A stretch of DNA of 64,000 bases from Rossellomorea sp. y25 (GTDB lineage: Bacteria > Bacillota > Bacilli > Bacillales > Bacillaceae_B): contig NZ_CP145886.1 in NCBI RefSeq assembly GCF_038049935.1, positions 1,434,501 to 1,498,500 on the forward strand, in the 5' to 3' direction. This document shows positions 53,541 to 62,391 of this stretch, piece by piece. Under the pieces are notes generated by a model. It made no database searches. It was not told the DNA's origin and worked only from the letters and a program-made list of their open reading frames with translations. The translations under genes were made by a program, and so were the position numbers. Positions within the stretch are counted from its first letter, which is position 1. Each line of letters opens with the position of its first letter.

Positions 53541-54458
53541 TTACTCCTTTTTAGGCAGGTTGTCAGATTGAAAGTTCAAGCAGGCGAAATAGGCTAATAT
53601 ACCGCCTTGAAATGTTTTAATATCAATAGTGGTTTTTTCAATAAACTTATCAATTCGATACTGAACGCTGTTTCGGTGCATGAATAATTTCTTGGCTGTT
53701 TGACTGATATTTGATTGGTTTTCAAGAAAAGCCTTCACGGTATAAATCAGTTCAGCATCTTCCCTGAAGGTTTCGGTAACCTTCGAGAATAGCTGTGTTT
53801 TCCACTCCTGAGGTAAATGATGCAGGGTGAATGCAGGCAGCACTGTCACGACGGTATGAATGAATGACTGCTTCTGAACCGTTCTGGAAAACGAAAATAA
53901 CTCCTGCTCATATTTAAAAGTGAGAGGGAAATAGGAATCCATTACATGAAATTGACCTATGAAAAATGAAAGGCTGACGAAAAAGTCCGATTCAATCACA
54001 TGTGAAATCGATAGCAATTGCTCTTCATCCATATTCCATTCATTTTTCTCTTCAATGAGCAACCCCATATTGTCATCTAGTAATATAAGAGTCGTGTTGA
54101 GAGGTAAAAGATGTTGAAACGCCTCTTTTAATAGAAGCTGGTCCAAACTTTCCTTCATGGAGAATTGAATGATACGAAATTCTCCTGCTATATTTGAAGG
54201 GATTGGTCCGTTCTTAAATAAATAAGAGAACCATTCCATAGAGTGGGGAGAATCATTGCCGGGTCCCGACGGGTTCTTAATTTCTTTGAACAAGCAATGC
54301 AATAACTCCATTTCCTCCGGAGTGATCTCACTTTTATCAATGCCTATGTATTCATCTTCTGCTTCATTTGTAAACCAAATCTTTGTAGCTTCAAGATTGG
54401 TTGGATAATGGTGTTGGATTATAGCATCAGGAAATTTTTTACGTAAAGATGTAAACAT
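53541..54458 (-). CDS. PucR/CdaR-type helix-turn-helix regulator (YxkF-like)
   Basis: 305 aa. The last ~60 residues hold the PucR C-terminal helix-turn-helix (LENQSNISQTAKKLFMHRNSVQYRIDKF). The N-terminal ~230 residues have no obvious ligand domain. Located upstream of msmX in the same direction (96-base gap), as yxkF next to msmX in B. subtilis. Possibly a sugar-diacid or carbon-status regulator; not shown to control msmX. Confidence 0.82.
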   Translation of the reverse strand: MFTSLRKKFPDAIIQHHYPTNLEATKIWFTNEAEDEYIGIDKSEITPEEMELLHCLFKEIKNPSGPGNDSPHSMEWFSYLFKNGPIPSNIAGEFRIIQFSMKESLDQLLLKEAFQHLLPLNTTLILLDDNMGLLIEEKNEWNMDEEQLLSISHVIESDFFVSLSFFIGQFHVMDSYFPLTFKYEQELFSFSRTVQKQSFIHTVVTVLPAFTLHHLPQEWKTQLFSKVTETFREDAELIYTVKAFLENQSNISQTAKKLFMHRNSVQYRIDKFIEKTTIDIKTFQGGILAYFACLNFQSDNLPKKE

Positions 54459-54606
54459 GTCATCCCTCTTTGTTCATTATTATAGTAAAAAAGGTTATAA
54501 TGATATTGTACTGAAATAGTCCGAGTAATCAAAGGGTGCATGATTGCAAAAATTCACTAATTTTAATACTATTGTAGAATGAATAAATCATTATGAGGTG
54601 TCCAAA

Positions 54607-54867
54607 ATGGAATATAATAGAGAAGTTACGAATCGAATGAAACGTCTTGAAGGACAAGTCCGCGGCGTGTTGAAAATGATGGAAGAGGAAAAACATTGTA
54701 AAGATGTTGTGACTCAATTATCTGCCGTACGTACTGCCGTTGACCGTACAATCGGCCTCATCGTAGCCAAAAACCTGGAAGCTTGCATACGTGAATCGGA
54801 AGAAGAGGGCATCAATGCAGAAGATGCTATTCAAGAAGCCGTCAATATGCTTGTCAGAAGTCGATAA
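54607..54867 (+). CDS. CstR-type persulfide-sensing repressor (CsoR family)
   Basis: 86 aa from ATG 54607 (GAGGTG seven bases upstream). CsoR/DUF156 four-helix regulator with the two cysteines C31 and C60 at the positions of S. aureus CstR and Asn56 where copper-sensing CsoR has His (VAKNLEAC). That pattern excludes a Cu(I) site and predicts per- or polysulfide sensing by Cys-Sn-Cys bridges. No sulfur-oxidation genes (cstA, cstB, sqr) are adjacent; targets must be elsewhere. Confidence 0.88.
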   Translation: MEYNREVTNRMKRLEGQVRGVLKMMEEEKHCKDVVTQLSAVRTAVDRTIGLIVAKNLEACIRESEEEGINAEDAIQEAVNMLVRSR

Positions 54868-54872
54868 ATGGT

Positions 54873-54916
54873 AAAAAGCTGCCTCAGGGAAAGACTCCTT
54901 GATTGGCAGCTTTTTT
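54873..54916 (+). terminator. Terminator of the CstR-like gene
   Basis: AAAAAGCTGCC / GGCAGCTTTTTT with an inner stem CAGGG/TCCTTG. Confidence 0.88.
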
Positions 54917-54918
54917 GT

Positions 54919-55041
54919 TTGTCCAGCTCCGGTGGCTAGAGGCTCGAGGTCATAAGATGAGAATGCCAAAAAGGCAAAAAGCGCCTTTCCGGCATTCTCA
55001 TCTTATGCTTGTCGCCTCTGGGCAAGCCCCCTCCGCTTTTC
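54919..55041. repeat. Interspersed structured repeat, complete copy
   Basis: Starts TTGTCCAGCTCCGGTGGCTAGAGG, ends TGCTTGTCGCCTCTGGGCAA...CTCCGCTTTT. Inside is a perfect 17-bp inverted repeat CATAAGATGAGAATGCC (54951) / GGCATTCTCATCTTATG (54991) with a nested AAAGGC/GCCTTT hairpin. GTGGCTAGAGGC also pairs with GCCTCTGGGC of the right arm. It resembles a high-copy palindromic repeat family I recall from Bacillus intergenic DNA (GTCCAGCTCC...ATGCTTGTC). A partial copy is at 5321. Confidence 0.75.
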
Positions 55042-55229
55042 TATTTCGGTGGTTCTTCGTGGTCGGTGATTTCGATTGCTTCTTCGATATTGGTTGTGTT
55101 TTCCCTCATGTGGACGGAACCGCCGGACATTCCTTCGTTGATGAAGCGGTCAACATCGAGAAATGCTTTTTCTTTTCCTTCATAATTCGTATCTGGAAGG
55201 AATTGATCGTCTATATTATCCTTTTTCAT
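55041..55229 (-). CDS. Small acidic protein, unknown
   Basis: 62 aa from ATG 55229 (AAGGAGGCTGATAGGC upstream). Sequence is hydrophilic and acidic (NYEGKEKAFLDVDRFINEGMSGGSVH...IEEAIEITDHEEPPK). The INEGMSGGSVH part recalls a small-protein family of Bacillus but I cannot name it with confidence. Ends at the repeat boundary. Convergent with the CstR-like gene. Confidence 0.7.
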   Translation of the reverse strand: MKKDNIDDQFLPDTNYEGKEKAFLDVDRFINEGMSGGSVHMRENTTNIEEAIEITDHEEPPK

Positions 55230-55330
55230 GCCTATCAGCCTCCTTTCTTTAGTTTTGGAAAGGGGGCTGAAGTTATGCATGATGTACGAAATAATTTATT
55301 TATTATCTCATTTGGGTTATGTACATTTTA

Positions 55331-55540
55331 TTAATCATAAACATGGAAAAGCATCAGTTCATGAAGTTGCTTTTTGAGGGTTTCTTCCTTCTCCGTCGGT
55401 GGAGTGGGACCGGTCCATTCAATCCTCCCGTCTTTATGGTAATTTCCCTGGTATTTCAACCCGCTGAAATAAAAGGAAAAGGTCCAGCCGGGCAGCTGTT
55501 TATTTTCGAACATGCTTTTGTATTGAAAATGTTGGATCAT
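55331..55540 (-). CDS. yheE: YheE (DUF5342)
   Basis: 69 aa. MIQHFQYKSMFENKQLPGWTFSFYF and YKGNYHKDG-type core match YheE of B. subtilis, whose neighbourhood (sspB, yheD, yheC) is the same. No catalytic motif; GAGGTGATG ribosome site just upstream on the minus strand. Function unknown. Confidence 0.85.
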   Translation of the reverse strand: MIQHFQYKSMFENKQLPGWTFSFYFSGLKYQGNYHKDGRIEWTGPTPPTEKEETLKKQLHELMLFHVYD

Positions 55541-55667
55541 TGTTCATCACCTCCATTATTAATTGTAAACGTTTTAATCCAAGGTGTGTAGGATTGGTTG
55601 TTAAATGTATCATAAATGGAATTCCCCTCTAATAGAATTTACTGAAGAGATGGAGGAGGGACGAAGA

Positions 55668-56066
55668 ATGAATTCGTTTATTCGTGATTTGCAAAAGGCG
55701 ATAAGTGATGAATGGACAGCCTATTATTTCTATAAAGAGTTAAAAGGGCGGACGAATAATCCATTATATGTAGAGTTTATCGATCATGCCCAGAAGGATG
55801 AAAAAGAGCATTATGAAATGTTTCAATATCTCCATTATTTATTAACGGGGGAGTATTACGAGCATAAGAAAGAGAAGGTAGGGTTTACTACTTTTAAAGA
55901 AGGTGTCCTCCGGGCATTGAAGGATGAGCTTGAGGCTGCAGAATTCTATCGGGACATGCTGCTGGAAATTCCGAATCAACAAGCATATAAGCCCCTGTTT
56001 ATTGCCATGACAGATGAAATGGAACATGCTACGCGGTTTTCTACCATCTATAATTCATTACGATAG
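55668..56066 (+). CDS. Ferritin-like di-iron protein (rubrerythrin family)
   Basis: About 132 aa from ATG 55668 (GGAGGAGGG seven bases upstream). Four-helix bundle with the di-iron Glu/His ligands in DEWTAYYFYKEL, DEKEHYEMF, KDELEAAEFYRDML and TDEMEHATRF (E-x6-Y and ExxH pairs). No rubredoxin domain. Probably peroxide reduction or metal storage; a spore-coat ferritin-like role (CotJC-type) is possible given the neighbours. Confidence 0.85.
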   Translation: MNSFIRDLQKAISDEWTAYYFYKELKGRTNNPLYVEFIDHAQKDEKEHYEMFQYLHYLLTGEYYEHKKEKVGFTTFKEGVLRALKDELEAAEFYRDMLLEIPNQQAYKPLFIAMTDEMEHATRFSTIYNSLR

Positions 56067-56077
56067 GGAAAAAATGA

Positions 56078-56107
56078 AAAAGGTTGAACCAACGGGATTC
56101 AACCTTA
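56078..56107. terminator. Bidirectional terminator overlapping the coat-gene stop
   Basis: AAAAAGGTTGAA / TTCAACCTT stem; the minus-strand stop of the coat gene lies in its right arm. Confidence 0.8.
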
Positions 56108-57292
56108 GGTATTTTTTGCGCTGAGTGTGAGAAATGTGCGGACAAGCTGTTGTCTCCGTTTGTTTTCAATTTCTTCTTCATCAAAGCTCATGGGCTTTGA
56201 ATTGATTTCAAATAATACAAATCCCCCTTGTTCCCTCGGAGCTAAGTCGATGGAAAATTCTCCTACATACCCAAAGGATTTAGCCAGCTCTTCTCCACAG
56301 GCTTGAACGATCAATGAGATCTCCTTTTTTGTTTGAGAGTCCGCCACTTCTTTGAGTGAAATGATCTTTCCTCCAGTAGGTACATGAGTTGTGACTTCCT
56401 GCCGCTGGGACATGCGGACACCGATACCGATTAAACGAAAATCTTCTCCCGTGTGAAGCACTAAAATCCGGAAGTCATAACGGTGATCATGCAATGTTTT
56501 ACAGGAAACCGCTTCCTGCATGATCCATTGATTACTCTTAAACCATTCGCTATAGGATTGTAGTAGGCGGGATACGTTCAAAAACCTCTCCATTTTCTTG
56601 ATGCTTTTGCATAGAATACGTCCTTTGGAATCCACCTCAATAAGTCTGATTCCTTTTCCTTGAGAGGCAAGTGAGTGTTTCACATACACTTTTTTATGTG
56701 TTGTAAGAAAGCGGGTAAAGGATTCTTCATTTGCTACAAGTTCAGTTTTAGGCAGGTAAGGTGCGAGTTCAAGGCTCCTGGAAAGAAGCTCGTGAATTTT
56801 CCATTTATTAAAGAAATGGGGGTTGAAGAAGGGGATCTTGTGTTTGTTGATGAAATGAATCAGCTTTTCATACGCTTGATTTTCCTCTGCATGCCTCGAG
56901 GGCACCCGATTGTAAATGACGTTCGGAACAGGGAATAAGCATTTTACCCATTTGTTCAAAGGCTGATTGTACATAATCCCCGAAATGGTTTCTCCGAATA
57001 CATCCTGGGGGGAAAAGACGAAGCAAATCCCCCCAGCCTGTTCTACGTCTTGTTGAATCGACCTGAACAATTCAAAGTTCCCCTTGTATTTATTGCTTTC
57101 TTCCTTACTTGCGACGATCCCGATCAACGGGATCGCCGGGATGTTCTTTTGCTGAGAGGTGATTGTAAATTGATAGCAGTCCTTTGAATCTTTGGAAGAA
57201 AGAAGAAATGAATTCTTCGCAAATCCAAATGTCGTAATGGATTTTTCCTCATGAAAAAAGGTTTTCTTTACCCGATCATACAGGATATTCAT
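56105..57292 (-). CDS. YheC/YheD-family ATP-grasp spore-coat protein, paralogue 4
   Basis: 395 aa, last of four related genes. YheCD family: N-terminal ~170-residue domain with IIGIVASK-like and NVIYNRVPSRHAEENQAY, then an ATP-grasp domain with LPKTELVANEESF, VYVKHSLASQGKGIRL, DFRILVLHTG and FEINSKPM. The lysine loop (KHSLASQGKG) is altered compared with the KPxxGxxGxG of its neighbours, so ATP binding may be weakened. Starts inside the previous stop (four-base overlap). Confidence 0.85.
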   Translation of the reverse strand: MNILYDRVKKTFFHEEKSITTFGFAKNSFLLSSKDSKDCYQFTITSQQKNIPAIPLIGIVASKEESNKYKGNFELFRSIQQDVEQAGGICFVFSPQDVFGETISGIMYNQPLNKWVKCLFPVPNVIYNRVPSRHAEENQAYEKLIHFINKHKIPFFNPHFFNKWKIHELLSRSLELAPYLPKTELVANEESFTRFLTTHKKVYVKHSLASQGKGIRLIEVDSKGRILCKSIKKMERFLNVSRLLQSYSEWFKSNQWIMQEAVSCKTLHDHRYDFRILVLHTGEDFRLIGIGVRMSQRQEVTTHVPTGGKIISLKEVADSQTKKEISLIVQACGEELAKSFGYVGEFSIDLAPREQGGFVLFEINSKPMSFDEEEIENKRRQQLVRTFLTLSAKNT

Positions 57293-58662
57293 GGAATCAT
57301 TTCCTCTGGATGATTCAAGCTTTGCTGAGTAAGAAAGATTCCGAATGATAAGGCGAGCTTTCTTGTTAGTAAGTCAAAGCTTTTTAAGTGCGGGTGGGAA
57401 AAGATCGATCTTCCCGGCTTAGAGTTTGCTTCGAACATCCAAATACGGTGATTTTCGTCCACTCCGAAGTCAAAGCCGATTTCTCCAATATATCCTTCCA
57501 GATTTCTTTCAATGGCATGAGAAAGTTTTATAGCAGCGTCCTTAAGTGCATCTTCAATAGATTGTCGATCCGCTTCATCAGTAAACAGCTCGGATAGAAT
57601 CTTCACTTCTCCTCCGTTATTGGCATGGGTTGTCACACTCCCGGATCCGGCAATTTTTCCAGCCATTGCGCTTACCTGCCAGGCACCTTCTTCATCTTTG
57701 TTCGTATGCACCCGGAAGTCGATTGGACGATTGTTTTCATGCAATAAAGAAATCCCTTGTTGAACGATAAAGGTGTTAAGGTTTCGATGTTTAAAGACTG
57801 TATTGGCAAGTTGCTCCAAGGTTTTGAATCTCAGTAAACGGTTTTTGTGTTCTTGATCTCTGAACCGACAGTAATACTCCTGGGTTGAGCGGCTAAACGT
57901 AATCTTGTGAATGCCGTTCCCAAGACTGCCGTTTTTTGGTTTTAAGTAAATATTATGGTATATGGCTAGCATGCGTTCCATCTCATCAAAAGATTGGAAT
58001 GGGTGTGTTTCTGGGAGGAAATGCTGGACAGAAGAGTCGTTTTCCAGTCGTTCAAACAAATCAAGCTTATTAAAGAACCCTGGATTGTACCAGGGAATAC
58101 CGTACTCCCTCTGTAACCTCTCTTTGATGTTTTGATATGTTTTCCGTTTTTCACTGCGGCGGTTTGGCAGTCTGTCATAAATGACATTGGGAAAAGGGAT
58201 CTCCTCGATTTCCCATCCTTCTCCGAAATGAAAATACCCCTTTACGAGCCCATTCTCCCAATCAATATGTCGCTCCCCGAACACAAAGGGAATGACTCCC
58301 AGGGATGATTGAACAGATAAGAGTTTTTTGAAAAAATAGGAGCGCTCACCAATGGGACTTAAGCGAAAGCTTGTGAATCCAGAGGTGAATATTCCTATGA
58401 GCACCCCTGCATATAAACAATCCTCTTTACACAAGAGTGAAAGGGACTTTACTTTCGAAGGAAGATGGATCTTCGCAGCTAAACCCGAGCTAATGCCTAT
58501 CACGTTACGTCCGTTCGGATGACGCTTACATTCGGCGGATTGCCTTGCAGTTCCAAGGATCACCGTATGAGGGAGCGTTTTTCCCTCCAGCTTGAAACCA
58601 GAGGGAAGGTAGAGAAGGCTTTCTTCATCTTGAAATTGTTCTATTTTGTACGTTTTAAGCAT
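57289..58662 (-). CDS. yheD: YheD, endospore coat-associated ATP-grasp protein
   Basis: 457 aa, close to the 453 aa I recall for B. subtilis YheD. N-terminal beta-rich domain (~1-160) with HTVILGTARQSAECKRHPNG; family signature NVIYDRLPNRRSEKRKTYQN; ATP-grasp (~210-457) with IYLKPKNGSLGNGIHKI, PIDFRVHTNKDEEGAWQVS, GKIAGSGSVTTHANNGG and FEANSKPGRS. Coat or outer-spore protein made in the mother cell; ligase activity is unproven. One-base overlap with yheC and four-base overlap with the next gene. Confidence 0.92.
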   Translation of the reverse strand: MLKTYKIEQFQDEESLLYLPSGFKLEGKTLPHTVILGTARQSAECKRHPNGRNVIGISSGLAAKIHLPSKVKSLSLLCKEDCLYAGVLIGIFTSGFTSFRLSPIGERSYFFKKLLSVQSSLGVIPFVFGERHIDWENGLVKGYFHFGEGWEIEEIPFPNVIYDRLPNRRSEKRKTYQNIKERLQREYGIPWYNPGFFNKLDLFERLENDSSVQHFLPETHPFQSFDEMERMLAIYHNIYLKPKNGSLGNGIHKITFSRSTQEYYCRFRDQEHKNRLLRFKTLEQLANTVFKHRNLNTFIVQQGISLLHENNRPIDFRVHTNKDEEGAWQVSAMAGKIAGSGSVTTHANNGGEVKILSELFTDEADRQSIEDALKDAAIKLSHAIERNLEGYIGEIGFDFGVDENHRIWMFEANSKPGRSIFSHPHLKSFDLLTRKLALSFGIFLTQQSLNHPEEMIP

Positions 58663-59750
58663 TAGAAATCACCTCGTTTTAGTGATGAGAGACATTGCGA
58701 TGCCATGAAATCACAATAATCTAAAGGAGCTTGGAATAGAGAAGAAAGCTTCTCAGGGCATAATTCATCGACTATTTTATGTCCTGGCTTAGAGTTCATA
58801 TCCAGTATCCACAGTGACCGATCTTCAGCAATAATGAGATCCACCCCAATTTCAAAAAGAGATGAAAACTGTTCTTCTAGTATTAAAGGCATTTCTTCCA
58901 ATATGTCTGTGAGTTCTTCTTCAATAAAGTCCCATGAGGAATCCTGCAAAGCCTTCCAATCACTATATGATCTATAAGAAGCCCCCCGGCTGATATTGGT
59001 CAGAATTCCTTTCTCTTCCCCTATTCGGATCGCCCGTTGAAATTCTCTCCAGTCTCCATAAGCGTCTTTATTCAGAAGAATGCGAAGATCAAAAGGGGCA
59101 TCCTCTTTCGTCAGATTGAGGAGGCGCTTTTGACAAATGAATGTGTGTTTCTGAAGAATTCGGTTCAGCCACTTAAGAATGATCTCTTTGTTAGGAAAGG
59201 ATTGTTCCATGATCCCTTGCTTTTTCGTTGTTCGGACGACTATGCCCTGTTTGCTTATCACGAGATGGTAAACGGCATATCCATGCGCCCCATCGACTGG
59301 TTTGATGATTATATCTTTATACTCGGTAAGAAGATTTAATAAATGATTTTCATCGGTCACAAGGTACGTTTCAGGTAAATAAGGGGAGAGAGGAGTCTTT
59401 TTAAGTTTTTCGTAAAGATGCCATTTATTTGGTAATCCATACCCGAGAAATCGAATATGCTTCTGGTTTTTTAACCACTGAACGACGGCCTTTGCTTGAC
59501 GGGACTGAATATCCTTCTGATAATACGTACGGTCATAGATATATTCGGGAATTTCAAAGGCTTCAGTTTCCCATGTTTGTGACTCCTTATTGAAATAGTA
59601 TCCGTCCACCGTTTCGTGTAAAGGAGATATTCCTTTGGGAGAGAACAGATACAGATCAATAGGATAAGAGAGGGACTGCTTCGCAATTTCTAGAAAGTAG
59701 CTGTTCGCTACTTGTGGGGTAAGGGTCATAATGCCCAATGAATGGTTCAT
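58662..59750 (-). CDS. yheC: YheC, endospore coat-associated ATP-grasp protein
   Basis: 362 aa, as in B. subtilis (363). Lacks the long N-terminal domain of YheD. Contains EYIYDRTYYQKDIQS, LPETYLVTDENHL, IIIKPVDGAHGYAVYHLV, APFDLRILLNKDAYGDW and LDMNSKPGHK. Starts four bases after the preceding paralogue with overlapping ribosome site. Role in spore coat assembly is inferred from family. Confidence 0.92.
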   Translation of the reverse strand: MNHSLGIMTLTPQVANSYFLEIAKQSLSYPIDLYLFSPKGISPLHETVDGYYFNKESQTWETEAFEIPEYIYDRTYYQKDIQSRQAKAVVQWLKNQKHIRFLGYGLPNKWHLYEKLKKTPLSPYLPETYLVTDENHLLNLLTEYKDIIIKPVDGAHGYAVYHLVISKQGIVVRTTKKQGIMEQSFPNKEIILKWLNRILQKHTFICQKRLLNLTKEDAPFDLRILLNKDAYGDWREFQRAIRIGEEKGILTNISRGASYRSYSDWKALQDSSWDFIEEELTDILEEMPLILEEQFSSLFEIGVDLIIAEDRSLWILDMNSKPGHKIVDELCPEKLSSLFQAPLDYCDFMASQCLSSLKRGDF

Positions 59751-59754
59751 CGTT

Positions 59755-61092
59755 TTAATCCTCCTTGTTCATCCATTTTGTGAAACTATATTCATAGAGG
59801 GCTTTAACCGACGGACGGATCCGGTCGTTTTCCAGGTATGTTCGTTTAGAAGGTTTGGAATTGACTTCGATCAGCCATGGCTTCCCGCTTTCATCGATGC
59901 CGACATCAATGCCAAGCTCTGCGTAATGCCCATCTACAGTCTCAGAAAGAAGCTTGGCAGATGTCGTACATAACTCCTTCATTTCAGTTAGAATCGCTAC
60001 GCATTTCTTAGATGGAAAAAGAGTATGCAAGATAGAAAGAGGTCTTTCGATGCTTCCTCCCTGATCGACGTTTGCAACGAATTGATCCTGTGATGCAACA
60101 CGGGCAACAGAAGAAACGATTTCCCAGCTTTCTTTTCCATTGAAATGACATAGAAACCGAAAGTCCAATGGCTGACCTTTCACTGTAAGGAAAGGAATGG
60201 TTTCCTGAATGATATAAGAGGAAGGTTTACACCAGGACCGAATTTGTTTATAGAGTGCAGAGTAAGTTGGGAAAGTAAGTGGACTATGAGAGGAGAATGA
60301 ATTTTGGTACATGGTAAATCCGTTGTCTCTTTTTTGAATGCGCATGATGTAACGTCCCTTGCTCCCGTTTATCCCTTTGACGAAAACATCCTTATACAAG
60401 GAAAGCATTTCCTCCAATGAATCGATTCCGTGCATGGTTTTGGGCAAGTGATGTGCTAAGGACGGGCTGTCTTTCAGCGCATTGTAAACCTCGTCTTTCG
60501 AAAGAAATCCAGAATTGAAAACATGAATTTGGCGATGTTCAGAGCGGGTAAGGGCTTTTTCATAGGAAGGGGTTCTTTCTACCTTCCGGGAATGACAACG
60601 ATTGTAAATGACGTGAGGAGCAGGAAGCGTTGTGGACTGCCAGTCTTGATAGAGATATGCGACCCCTTCAGGGAGGTCTCCAACAAAGTTTGAGAGGGGA
60701 AGCAGGTAAAAAAGTCCACCTTTTCGTTGAAACCAGCTCTGACACTCTGTAAAATATTCTTTTAAAGAGTGTGAATGTAATGCATTCAAGGAAAATTGGT
60801 TGATTAATAGGGCCACAACCGGTCCCATGTGAATGATGTTATTCCTTGAATCGATGGATATCCATATATTTTCCAGGTTCGGTATAGAAGAGAATAATGA
60901 ATCGCTAGTATCTAACATAATCTGTAAAGAATCAGTCGAAGCCTCCTTACATGTAACGTTAAGAAGGGAGTTCCCACATTTCAGCGTCATGCTCCGTTGA
61001 AAAGGGTATCGATTCATCATCTGCTTTGGGATATATAAGTGATGATGATCATGATTATTTTTATGCGAACTAAATGAACATTTTATCTTCAT
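59755..61092 (-). CDS. YheC/YheD-family ATP-grasp spore-coat protein, paralogue 1
   Basis: 445 aa from ATG 61092; the long upstream open frame (to 61221) crosses the divergent promoter area and is rejected. First gene of the four-gene operon. N-terminal YheD-like domain (MTLKCGNSLLNVTCKEAST), signature HVIYNRCHSRKVERTPSYE, ATP-grasp with VFVKGINGSKGRYIMRI, QPLDFRFLCHFNG and IEVNSKPSKRTY. GGGGAATGCCGG precedes the start. Likely mother-cell expressed. Confidence 0.88.
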   Translation of the reverse strand: MKIKCSFSSHKNNHDHHHLYIPKQMMNRYPFQRSMTLKCGNSLLNVTCKEASTDSLQIMLDTSDSLFSSIPNLENIWISIDSRNNIIHMGPVVALLINQFSLNALHSHSLKEYFTECQSWFQRKGGLFYLLPLSNFVGDLPEGVAYLYQDWQSTTLPAPHVIYNRCHSRKVERTPSYEKALTRSEHRQIHVFNSGFLSKDEVYNALKDSPSLAHHLPKTMHGIDSLEEMLSLYKDVFVKGINGSKGRYIMRIQKRDNGFTMYQNSFSSHSPLTFPTYSALYKQIRSWCKPSSYIIQETIPFLTVKGQPLDFRFLCHFNGKESWEIVSSVARVASQDQFVANVDQGGSIERPLSILHTLFPSKKCVAILTEMKELCTTSAKLLSETVDGHYAELGIDVGIDESGKPWLIEVNSKPSKRTYLENDRIRPSVKALYEYSFTKWMNKED

Positions 61093-61163
61093 CCGGCATT
61101 CCCCGTTTGCATAACCCGTAAGAATAATTCTATAATGATTTATTGGGCTAATGTTGATATAGC

Positions 61164-61191
61164 ATTCTATGTAAACCCGGGCAAAATGTTC
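61164..61191 (-). promoter_or_regulatory. Possible sigma-E/sigma-K promoter of the coat operon
   Basis: Minus strand GAACATT (-35), 13-base spacer, CATAGAAT (-10), resembling sigma-E/K consensus (KMATATT, CATAnnnT) with one or two mismatches; 70 bases upstream of ATG 61092. Confidence 0.35.
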
Positions 61192-61223
61192 AAACCGGAG
61201 AAGTAGAAAAGGAAGGTGCAATC

Positions 61224-62363
61224 ATGCTGGATGCTTTCATCCTAATACTGTTCATGGTTTTGATTGGAGCACTCATTGGAGGAGTCACCAATTCATTAGC
61301 CATAAAAATGTTATTCAGACCTTATAAGGCTTACTATATCGGGAATTTTAAAGTACCATTCACACCAGGGTTGATTCCAAAACGCCGGGGAGAATTGGCA
61401 GAACAACTCGGGAAAATGGTGGTCGATCATTTAATCACGCCTGAAAGCCTTCAGAAAAAAGTGATGAACGATGATTTTCAAAGGGATGTAACCCACTGGC
61501 TAGCGGAAGAACTACAGCCTGTCTTCACATCGGACAAAACCGTGAATGAATGGCTGGACATCCTGCAAATCCCTGTTTCCTCCGATCGTCTTAATGAATG
61601 GCTTGAAGAGTGGGTAGCTGTAAAGATGAAAGATACGAAGGCAGCCTACACATCTAAAAAGCTTGAAGAGGCTCTTCCTGAAAAGTGGCAGGAAAGAGTG
61701 GAAGAAAGTATTCCGAAGCTTGTTGACTTTATCGCAAACCGGGCGGAAACTTATTTCACAAGTCCTGAAGGGAAGCTGAAAGTGAAAATCATGATCGACG
61801 ATTTTCTTAAAGAACGGGGCATGCTTGGGAACATGCTGGGAATGTTCCTGGGTAACACATCGGTAGCTGACAAAGTACAACCTGAAATCGTAAAGTTTAT
61901 CAAGCATGAAGGAACGCAGGAAATCCTTTACAATCTGCTGACAAAAGAATGGTCCAAACTGAAACAAATGAAGCTTGATGAGTTCATCGATCGATTACCG
62001 GAAGAAGACTTGATTCAATCCGTCCAGGCATCCCTGGTCAAACTCGTCAACATCGAAGGCCACCTGGAGAAGCCGTTAAGAAACTTTCTTGAGCCGCATA
62101 AGGATTCCTTCTTCAACCTTCAGCTCCCGAAATGGGTGGACAGAGGGACGGACCTCTTATCGAAGAAGATTCCGAATCTGATGGAGAAGATGCACCTGCA
62201 GCATATTGTGCAGGAACAGGTCGAATCTTTTTCAGTTGGAAGATTGGAAGAATTGGTTCTCGGCATTTCCCGTCGTGAATTCAAGATGATCACTTACTTA
62301 GGGGCATTACTTGGTGGAGTGATCGGTATCGTTCAAGGGGTCATAGCCCTCTTTATCTCTTAA
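61224..62363 (+). CDS. yheB: YheB, DUF445 membrane protein
   Basis: 379 aa, one helix at each end (ILILFMVLIGALIGGVTNSLAIKMLF; YLGALLGGVIGIVQGVIALF) and a long helical middle. DUF445 signature GGVTNSLAIKMLFRPYK...PFTPGLIPKRRGELAEQLGKMV is present. Positioned divergently from the yheCD genes and before yheA, as in B. subtilis. Located in the membrane, sporulation-linked; activity unknown. GGAAGGTG upstream of ATG 61224. Confidence 0.93.
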   Translation: MLDAFILILFMVLIGALIGGVTNSLAIKMLFRPYKAYYIGNFKVPFTPGLIPKRRGELAEQLGKMVVDHLITPESLQKKVMNDDFQRDVTHWLAEELQPVFTSDKTVNEWLDILQIPVSSDRLNEWLEEWVAVKMKDTKAAYTSKKLEEALPEKWQERVEESIPKLVDFIANRAETYFTSPEGKLKVKIMIDDFLKERGMLGNMLGMFLGNTSVADKVQPEIVKFIKHEGTQEILYNLLTKEWSKLKQMKLDEFIDRLPEEDLIQSVQASLVKLVNIEGHLEKPLRNFLEPHKDSFFNLQLPKWVDRGTDLLSKKIPNLMEKMHLQHIVQEQVESFSVGRLEELVLGISRREFKMITYLGALLGGVIGIVQGVIALFIS

Positions 62364-62391
62364 TTCAGCAGGGCCTAAGGGTCCTTCCTAG

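Noticed and set aside
54919..55334. 143-codon plus-strand frame 54903-55334
   Set aside because: It covers the palindromic repeat and lies antisense to the 62-aa gene; not a protein.
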